A program made the translations under genes and the position numbers. This document shows, one piece after another, positions 56,379-64,000 of a stretch of DNA of 64,000 nt. The notes under the pieces were generated by a model, which was not told the origin of the DNA, searched no databases, and was given only the letters and a program-made list of their open reading frames with translations. Source of the DNA: Yamagishiella unicocca (Eukaryota > Chlorophyta > Chlorophyceae > Chlamydomonadales > Volvocaceae). The stretch spans positions 1,798,001 through 1,862,000 of the forward strand of contig BDSL01000003.1 in NCBI GenBank assembly GCA_003116995.1. The letters are read 5' to 3'. Positions within the stretch are counted from its first letter, which is position 1; every line of letters begins with the position of its first letter.

Positions 56379-59300
56379 CTACGACGTCCCCCGGGCCTCC
56401 GCCATGCCGGCAGGGCCCGGCACCGGCGACAGGCCGACAGCGCCGCCGCCGGCGCCCGCCGCCGCCAGCTCCTCCTTCTCCAAGGTGGACAGGTCGTAGA
56501 TCTGGCGCAGCAGGTTGGAGCCCACCAGCCACTCCTTGAAGTAGCCCTGGATGGCGTCGTTCAGCTCGCGCTCCTTGTCCTTAGTCAAGCCAGCCTTGTC
56601 CGAGCGGGAGCGGGGGGAAGTGAGGGCGGGCGGCATAAAGACCGGTTACGCGACATGCATAAAATAGCTGGCGCATTGGAGGGGGAGTGGGGGCAGGCCA
56701 CGGGAGCACTCAGACGCGCAAGTCGGGCGGCGGCGCAGCGGTTGGGCGAAGCCCTGCGCGGTGGGCGAACCCCGAGACGCACATCACGGCAGGCAGACGT
56801 GTGCCCAGCGATCTACGGTCGACGGCTGCTGCCCTGCCCAGCCGCGCCGCGCGCCTTCTTGCCAACCTGCTTGAACTTGCTGCGCATGTCATGCGTGAGA
56901 TTGAGGCGCCGCTGCAGGGCTCGCTCGTACTCGGACGGCAGGGGGAACAAGTAGAGGGGGCCGGGGCCGCGCTGCGCGGACGCCGCCAGGTGGTTCCAGC
57001 GGCTCGCCAGCGGGGGCGCCGAGCCGCCTGCGGATGGCCGGGCGTGGGTTGGGCGGGAAGGCGCCGAGTGGCCGTGAGGCAAGGTACAGGCGCAGAACGG
57101 CTCGTGGATGGTACAAATGGTACGCCTGGTACGTATATACAGCAAGCCCTGCGCCGCAGTGCAAGTAATGCTGCTGGGTTGCCATAACGCAATGGAGGAC
57201 GTGGCAGGCGCCACCGCCCGCCCACCCACCTGCCAGCGGCCCGCTCCCGCCGACGAACGGCACCACGAAGGGCAGGAACTCGTCGGGCGACTGCAGGCTG
57301 TAGCTGGCCTTGTTCACGGAGGAGGAGGAGGCCGGGTTGCTCGCCGCCGAGGAGCTGGCCAGGCCCATGCCCATGCCCAGACGAGGGCTGTTGGGCGCCG
57401 AGCCGGCCAGGCTCTTGCGGTCCTTGCCTGCAGAGGCGGCGGCGGTGGGACAGTACGGCAGTGTAAAGCCATGGGCGTACGACGCAGTCGTGAACGGACG
57501 GAGGAGCGAGGAGCCAGGCAGGCGCCACCGGCCGTTGGAGTGTTGGTTCACGACGCCACGGGGCGAGCGGCGTCGCGCAGCGCTCGGAAGCCAAAACAGG
57601 CAATGAGGCAAACGGTCCACCGGTGACGGAAGAATAACAGCAAACGTGGGGAGTAAGCTCTCGCTCGCCGGGCCCCCCCACGTGCCTCCCCGGCACCCGA
57701 CCCGACCCCGACGTGACGTACCCACGAGGACCACGGGCGCGTCGAAGCGGTTGGGCAGGTCGCAGCGCAGCCCCACCTCGCGCGCATGTGCCGCCTGGCG
57801 CTCGTACCTGCGGCAGGAGGGGCAGGAGGGCGCAGCGAGGGAGGTCCAGGGAGGGGCGGGGAGTCGGCAGGTGCCGGAAGGTGGCCAGGAATGGGAGGTC
57901 CAGGGAGGGGCGGGGAGGCGAGGTCCCGGAGGTCCAGGGAGGGAGGTCATGCCCCGGGTCAACCCAGCGCTGGTGTGGCTTTTCACGCCCGTTGCCTTCG
58001 CGGGCGCCCGCTGCCATCGGGCACCCCTCATCCGGGATGGGTTACAAGTATAAGAACCGGTAACTCGACTGGGGTAATGTAGTTGGTGGGGGGGTGGGGC
58101 AGGATAGGCGGCCCGGCGGAGGGGCTTGCAAGGCACGCGCACTTGCCAGCGGCAGTCAGTGGATACGCCGATTTGTCGTACCTGGTGTTGTACGGCCCCA
58201 GCCGGAGGAAGCGGTTGTCGCCGATGAGGCAGGGCGGGCGGGGGATGCCTAGGTTGAAGGTGCACTCGTGGCAGGAGGCGACGAGCAGCCGGTTGGTGGC
58301 GGCGATGACCTGCGACCCCGGGGGGGGGGGGCGTGAAAACCCGGGGGGGGGGGGCGGTGGCTGTGAAAACCGGTGACACACGAAAAACGACAAGATAGGG
58401 GGCGCATGGTCGGCGGACAGCGAGGGCGCACCCGGGGGGGGGGTTCGAGGAAGACCCGTGGATGCCCGAAAAAACCGTTTAGAACAGACGTTTTGAGATG
58501 CACCCGGGGGGGCCGGCAGCCGAGGGAGGTGGTCGTCGATAGGCCCTGTGACCAGCTCGAGCCCCCCCCAGCATGAGACCACCATGCCACCAGGCGCGCC
58601 GCTGAGAGGACGGCCCAGGCTGCTAGCGGTCGTCTAAGGACTGTCGTGCTGCCGTTGCGGCTTGGGTACGGCAGCGGCCCTCCCGCAGACCGCAATGGTC
58701 GCACGTGTTTGGCCTGCTGGTTCCGGCGCCCTTGCCTGCAGCACCCGCACCCGCTACTGCAGCCGCACCCGCTACTGCAGTCACACCCGCTACTGCACCT
58801 GCACCCGCTACTGCAGTCATCGCTGTACGACTAATCATAGCCACTCACTCCCCACCACGTCATCCGCCGCCACCTGCCGCTTTCACCACGTGCTACCAGA
58901 CCCTTACGTCGCCCCCGCACCCCTCTCCTCCTGCTTGTGGTTTCGCGGCCCCTCCTCGACCCAGCTCACTAAACGCCCTAAACGTTCCTGAGCAGGTCGG
59001 AGAAACCCCTAGGAACACCTCCCTTCCCGCCTCCCTTCCCCTCCGCGCCCAAACGCCGCCTCCTTTGAGCCCCCGCGGCACCTCCATAATCGCGCCTTCC
59101 CCCCCCCCGTGCGTACCTCGCCCCTTCTCGCCGGTTCCACTTATCCCTAAAGCGCCAGCCTTCGGGTTCCTTTCCTGTCCTCCCCGCCTGGACCATCACC
59201 TTCACCGCCCTCGGTTTGTCGGCCGTGGATTCGCGGATTTTTCTTCTCAAACCCCCCCGCCTGCTCACCTGCACCTTGTCACATCGCTCCACCCGCAGCA

Positions 59301-62300
59301 GGCGCCCCACCGTTCCGACCACAATGGTGCAGTCGCTGCAGCCGCTGACGAAGGCGGCCTGCGGGCAGGGGAGACCCGGGGAGGAGGGGCGGAGGCGTAA
59401 AAGTAAGTACATCCGCGAACCCGCGGCCGACAAGCCAAGGGAGGGGGGAGGAGGCACGTGCGTCACGAGGGACGGTGGCGGTCATAGGGCCCGGGTACCA
59501 GACGGACGGCGGCGCGCCGTGACAGCGCTGTGGGTGCCGTAATCAGAGTTCAGGGTTTAGGGGAGGACAAGTGTTAAAGTACCGCCGAGCCGTGGGTTCC
59601 CCCGCTGACGATAGACCCACCTAACCGGACGGGCGAAGGGGGCCAGCGGATGTGTACGACGAGAGCAGCTAGTTGGCTGGCTGACATGAGGGGGGGGGGG
59701 CCAACAAACCCCGCCAGCCCTCCTGCCAGCCCTCCTGCCAGGCCGTTTCCGCGACCTCCCCTCCGGCCCCCCACGGGTTTCCTCTTGCACCCCCCCCGGG
59801 TAAACGGATTTTATGCCAACCCCCCCCGCAGACCCTCACCTGCAGCGGCGCCAGCACGTATATGACCGCCTCGTGGCAGTCGGTGATGCGCACGTCGCCA
59901 TGCGGCAGGTCGCCCTCGCCGCGGACCACCGTGCCCCGGTACACGCCCGCTATGGCGGTATCGTCCACCTGGGAGGGTTCGGGCCGGTTCGGTTCGGGCC
60001 AGTTCGGGCCGGTCGGTTCGGTTCGGGCGGTTTGGTTCGGGCGGTTCGGGCAGTTCGGGTCGGGTCGAGCCGGTTGGGCGGGTCGGGGGAGGCTGGTGGC
60101 GCCATGCGGGCGGGGAGTAAGGGCCGAAGCTAGTGCTACGACAAGGGGTGCGCCGTCGCCGTGTTGCTGACGAGCAATCCCTTTTGGCGTCCCCACCCCA
60201 ATGCCCCCTCCCCGCCTGTCCACTTGTGCTCACCCCACCAACCCACTCCCCAGCCCGCAACTCCCGACCCACCCGACCCGTCGTGCCGCCAGTCCCGAAC
60301 CCCTTTCAGCCGCCGCTCTGCCGCCGCCAACGGCCACCTCGTCCCAACCGCTGCCGGCCCACTGACCTGCCCCGCCGGCGCCACCATACCCATGGAGCGC
60401 TGGAACTTGGGCGAGGGGCTGCTGGCCGACGACAGCGACGAGCCGCTGAAGGCCAGCAGTCGCGGCGAGTCCACGCACTCCTCCTGCCACAGAGACCGCA
60501 GCGCCGACACGGCGGCGTCCACCGCGAGGGGGGAGTAGGTGGCGGAGGGGCCGCCGAGTAGGGCACCCAGGGTGGCGCTCACTGGCTCTGGCCCACGGAT
60601 GGACCAGCAGGGTGGGGGCCAAGGCGCGGGGGCGAAGGCAGGGGGGGTGAGGTTTGGCGGGTGAGGATGGGCGATGGGAAGAGGCGGAGAGGCGGACGGA
60701 GGTGAGGGCGTTTGAGGAACCCCTATCGCTGTGGCGTCTCGCCCAGTGCCATGTAACGCGAAATGTTTTTGGTGGTGGGTGTTAGTGGCGGTGGTGTCCA
60801 GCTGGCGTGTATACTGGAAGGGTGCCAGAGGGTTTGGCTGCTGGGGGGTGGGAGTGCCGCAACGCCACTCCGCGCCGCACGTTCGCCTTGCACCTTCCCG
60901 TTTCCACCCCCAACCTATGTGACCCATGTGGCCCATGCGACCCACCAGCCCTCGTGGCGGCTCCCCACAAACCCTCGACCCCAACTCGCACCGCGCACGG
61001 CCCCAGCCCTCGCGCCCGCCTGACCTCCCCGACACTCACCGCCACTCCGGACAGCAGCCTGCGGTCCCAGGTGCCAGTGCCAGACCACCCCTACCCCCTC
61101 CACCCTCACCACCCTACCCTTTGCCACCTCTTTGTAGCCAATCACCGCGCCCTCCGCAGCCTCCAAATCTCCGCTACCACAGCCCCCACGCGCCCGACCT
61201 CATCCTCCCCCCCCGCATGCTTGCCTCCATGTGTCGACCCCCGCATGCTTGCCTCCATGTGTCACCCCGCATGCTTGCCTCCATGTGTCACCCCGCATGC
61301 TTGCCTCCATGTGTCACCCCGCATGCTTGCCTCCATGTGTCACCCCGCATGCTTGCCTCCATGTGTCGATCCCCGGCTTTAACCACCACGGGTTCCCTTT
61401 CGACCTGCTCGCACGCACGCACCTGGGTCCAGCCCCCCCCGGCCCATCGCCGACCCCCCCAGCACGAAGGCCAGACGGTCCAGCTCGCGCGCCGAAACCA
61501 AGGTGGCGGGCCCTGGGGGCCACGCCTCGAGGACAAGCTCCACGGCGGGCCTCAGGTTCCTGCGGAGATAGTCTCCGAAACCACGCATGGCCATGATCTG
61601 CGCGCGCAGATGTCCCTGGAGCTGCTGCCGGAGGAGGCCGCGACCTGGGCGGGTGGGTCGCGAAGTGGGTCGGAAGAGGCGCGGTCGGGAAGTAAGGCGC
61701 GGGGCAGGGGGGGCCCGAGGGTCTCTGAAAGCCCCACATCAGTTCACGTTTGGCGACTGCTGTTCGGCGAGGTGTACGGATCTGTTTCTGTAGTGACGCC
61801 CCCCGTCGCTGCATTTCGCGGTGCCCAGAAACCCTTGGTAACTGACCCCCCGTGTGTTCATCAGTGGCAGATAATGACGGTGCTTGCCGTTGTCCGGCCC
61901 CCTCGCCTCACTTCGTCTGCCCGCGCCGTACAACATGCGACGCAGCTGCAACTCATACACGCCAGGTAAAGTAGCCAACCGCGCCTGACGCCGGCATGCC
62001 AACCCCGGTCTTCCCCAGCATGCCGAATTGTAACACCTGGAACCCGCCAACAAGTAGATAGCTTTGTAACCCCTGGAGGCCTACAACCAGTAGCTAGCCT
62101 CCGCGGAGACCACCGACGGCCCTCACCTCCTGGCTGCGACCGGCGAGTGGGCGACAGCAGCTCCTGTCCCGCTCCGAAACCGCTCACCGCAGCCGCAGCA
62201 GCGAAGGTATTGCTGTTAGGATCGGGCCAATACTCAACCGCGTCAGCGCGCTGGGCCTCCTTTGAAAAGAGCTGTGCTAGTAGGAACAATGACAGCTCGT

Positions 62301-62883
62301 GGAGGTGGATATCCTCGTGGCCCAGTGCCGGCGGTGCCGGCTGGGCGGCTGGGGCATTGGCTGCGGAAGCGGAGTTGGCAAATGAGAGCGCTGTCAGAAC
62401 CTCCGTCAGGACCTCCACCTGGTTTGCGGTCAGTTCCAATACTTGTGCTACATCTGCAGCCGTAATGGTGCCTGTGTGGGGAATCCCAGGGGAGGGGAAG
62501 CGGCGGGGGGGGGTAGGGGGGGAGGGTGCAGGAGTTGAAGTCAAAGGGTGGCAGGCGGGTGCGGAGCTTGACCAGATGAGCTGCACAAGTAGGGATACCA
62601 GGACCTGCGTCATGCGTCAACGCGGTGCTTTGGGGTTGACATACGGGGTGCTAGCACCGGCGGAACAAGGATTGTGTCCACGTTGAACCGACCAGGATCC
62701 TTGAAAGCAGACAGGTCTCAGCAGTCATCCGATTAGTTACTCACGCTGGCCATGGCGTCCGGCCTTGCTGCGCGCGAAAAGTTTTCCATGGAAGGACACC
62801 AGCGTAGGAACGCCGTCCAGTTGGGGGCACAGAGATTGGAGGGGGAGCCCGCCATATTCCCACACCTCCCTTCGTGGCTGCAT
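56379..62883 (-). CDS. TBCCD1: TBCC domain-containing protein 1 (ASQ2-type)
   Basis: Predicted 644 aa. Exons: 62883-62745, 62471-62127, 61644-61423, 60587-60367, 59968-59840, 59358-59269, 58309-58182, 57807-57722, 57427-57230, 57027-56867, 56594-56379, all phase-consistent. The start MQPRREVWEYGGLPLQSL matches the plant TBCCD1 start (an EYGLLPLP-type block). The helical N-terminal part includes MRGFGDYLRRNLRPAVELVL and SARELDRLAFVLGG. The TBCC/CARP beta-helix (about 310-430) has ITDCHEAVIYVLAPLQ, CSDCTIVVGTVGRLLRVERC and CHECTFNLGIPRPPCLIGDN. Then LRLGPYNTRYE, LPNRFDAPVVLVG, SPDEFLPFVVPFVGG, and LTKDKERELNDAIQGYFKEW close to the C-terminus, in the same order as human TBCCD1. TBCCD1 helps position the centrosome, and Chlamydomonas ASQ2, a TBCC-domain protein, affects centriole number and linkage. 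The central stretch (about 235-309) is low complexity, and a block present in human TBCCD1 is missing there. Introns are long and repeat-rich. Confidence 0.92.
58317..58355 (+). repeat. Two long G runs in a TBCCD1 intron
   Basis: Two runs of about 13 or more G separated by a short GCGTGAAAACCC spacer, immediately next to the exon end at 58309. On the transcribed strand these are C runs just upstream of the acceptor. The spacer is echoed by a CTGTGAAAACCGG stretch just downstream. Confidence 0.8.
58446..58502 (+). repeat. Dispersed intronic repeat, type 1 copy (TBCCD1 intron 6)
   Basis: CGAGGAAGACCCGTGGATGC and about 37 further bases, nearly identical in complement to 23208-23263 in rsmG. It is antisense to TBCCD1. 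Confidence 0.85.
58743..58818 (+). repeat. 18-bp tandem repeat, about 4 copies
   Basis: Units of the type CACCCGCTACTGCAGYC at 18-base spacing, in TBCCD1 intron 6. The length is a multiple of three, which creates an open frame on the - strand that reads as Ala/Val/Gly repeats but is intronic. Confidence 0.85.
59976..60088 (+). repeat. GGTTCGG-type short repeat cluster
   Basis: Many imperfect copies of GGTTCGGGC/CGGTTCGG over about 110 bases, starting 8 bases from the exon boundary at 59968, inside a TBCCD1 intron. Confidence 0.85.
61215..61372 (+). repeat. 26-bp tandem repeat, 6 copies
   Basis: Unit GCATGCTTGCCTCCATGTGT plus CACCCC recurs at 61215, 61243, 61269, 61295, 61321 and 61347. Spacing is 28 bases for the first step and 26 thereafter. 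It lies in TBCCD1 intron 3, about 50 bases from the donor of exon 3. Confidence 0.95.
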
Positions 62884-63493
62884 TTTGATAGTATCGTTGG
62901 CCCGAGCAAGAACGCTCAGATTGAGCCCCAAGTCCCCACCCTATTCCTGCGGACCACCCCGTGTTATCATGTTTCTAGTCCTGTTACTTAAGGTAAAACC
63001 ACAGCTAGGTTTGGCGGCCTCCCAAGCAGCGAGGCGTCTGCGCTCCGGAAGCGCTGTAGTTATCGGTGCCCAGATCAGCAGCTAGTGTGCTGTCCGGTTA
63101 TCTATTGTGCCGTAATTGGTAAACAACTATGCAATGGCAAAGTGACGGGTCCAGTACAGTTCCTCTCTGATTTGGAAATTCAATTCGCGCCCATGCGCCT
63201 CTGTCAACCAAGACTTATTTGCTGCCGCAGTGCCAAAAAGACACGGCCATGTTTACTGATTACTTGACATGACTTTTTCCCTTGTAAGCCCATGCTACCC
63301 TTGTGACTGCGCAGCCTGATAGACCCCACCTACTGTCCGCAGCAAACTAACAACAAGGGATTTAATGACAGAGCACTTTATTCAACTAGCAACCAAGCGT
63401 GATCTTCTTTGAGGAAACTGGGATATAGCACCTTTTAGCTGTCGAGCGTTCCGGCGGATCCCTTACGAAGCGGTGGGAGGGGTTGACGGCGAC
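62884..63493. other. Divergent promoter region of TBCCD1 and the C3HC zinc-finger gene
   Basis: About 0.6 kb between two facing-away start codons. No coding sequence or clear TATA box was recognised; it is AT-richer than the flanking exons. Confidence 0.6.
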
Positions 63494-63830
63494 ATGGCTT
63501 CCGTCTATGAGAAAATTACGTCTGCGTTGTCAGCACTTGGGAAGAGGCGGGACAGGGACAGCGGAGCTCAGGACGGTGCACGCGACGCCTCGGCGAATAG
63601 CGGCCGCGTTGCTAAACGTTTTCGTCCCTGGGATCAGTCCGACCTACACGGCCGCCTTGAAACCTATAAGCCTCTGACATGGTTCGCCAAGCCGGCCTCC
63701 GTGGGGCCGGTGCCGTGCGCAATGCGGGGGTGGACAAACACAGCCTGCGACACCCTTCAATGCGAGCAATGCAAAGCCAAGGTCGTGTACCCAGCTCAGG
63801 TCCCTTATGATCAACGCCAGGCCGCAGCAG
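63494..63830 (+). CDS. C3HC-type zinc-finger protein (NIPA/ZC3HC1-like), first exon
   Basis: First 112 codons of a gene that runs off the window; the exon ends at a GTAGGC donor (63831) in phase 1. The start ATG at 63494 is the first in frame. After a charged N-terminus, the block KRFRPWDQSDLHGRLETYKP, LTWFAKPASVGPVPCAMRGW and CDTLQCEQCKAK matches the C3HC domain of NIPA/ZC3HC1 and plant relatives. Cys75, Cys85, Cys90 and Cys93 are in view; the first, with the CEQC pair, are the likely zinc ligands. In animals ZC3HC1 sits at the nuclear pore basket and was described as an F-box-like partner in cyclin B turnover; the role in algae is inferred from homology only. Confidence 0.88.
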
Positions 63831-64000
63831 GTAGGCGCTGCGCCAGGTGCATTCACGGAACCGTTAACAGACGACAGTACCACTAGCCATAAGCCAGCAC
63901 TAGCCGAATGATAGGCGCCTGCCGCTGCAATGCCATGGCTATCTGCGGCGTGGTTGATGGAGAGGGGCATTGTGCACGTGCACGCTCATCCGACCCACCG

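Noticed and set aside
58623..58844. Frame encoding AVAGAGAVAG-type repeats on the - strand
   Set aside because: It comes from the 18-bp intronic array in TBCCD1 and is not flanked by matching exons.

Overview
The window is nuclear DNA from a green alga of the Chlamydomonas/Volvox group (Chlamydomonadales). The evidence is GC-rich exons, many short GT-AG introns with tandem repeats inside them, TGTAA polyadenylation motifs, and a gene set specific to algae with pyrenoids and flagella. All gene models below were built by hand: exons were chained by matching splice phase and family motifs. Small errors at exon edges and in first exons are possible.

Layout. 1-1246 (+): last four exons of a proton-pumping pyrophosphatase. 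4.6-9.2 kb (-), 12.2-16.2 kb (-), 17.2-20.6 kb (+) and 25.8-37.6 kb (+): four genes of one family, here called A, B, C and D, each encoding starch-binding CBM20 domain(s) followed by coiled coil. Gene D (about 1448 aa) carries two Rubisco-binding motifs, NWREML inside and NWRDAL as the last six residues, and is a SAGA1/SAGA2-type pyrenoid protein. 22.5-24.7 kb (-): an RsmG-type rRNA methyltransferase with a probable organelle-targeting N-terminus, lying between C and D. 39.4-42.6 kb (-): an aldo/keto reductase. 43.7-50.4 kb (+): a CEP120/UNI2 homologue. 51.6-54.7 kb (+): a tubulin tyrosine ligase-like enzyme. 56.4-62.9 kb (-): TBCCD1 (ASQ2-type). 63.5 kb to the end (+): first exon of a C3HC zinc-finger (NIPA/ZC3HC1-like) gene.

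Two themes stand out. The left half holds a four-gene family that could link starch to a protein matrix; only D has clear Rubisco-binding motifs, B has a near-match, and A has none. All seven CBM20 copies in these genes are followed by a conserved C-x-W-type tail that I do not recognise as a named module. The right half groups three genes tied to basal bodies, centrioles and tubulin modification (CEP120/UNI2, TTLL, TBCCD1). No transposon proteins, rRNA, tRNA or CRISPR arrays were recognised. Several introns are built largely of tandem repeats, and one short dispersed repeat family recurs in introns of five different genes.
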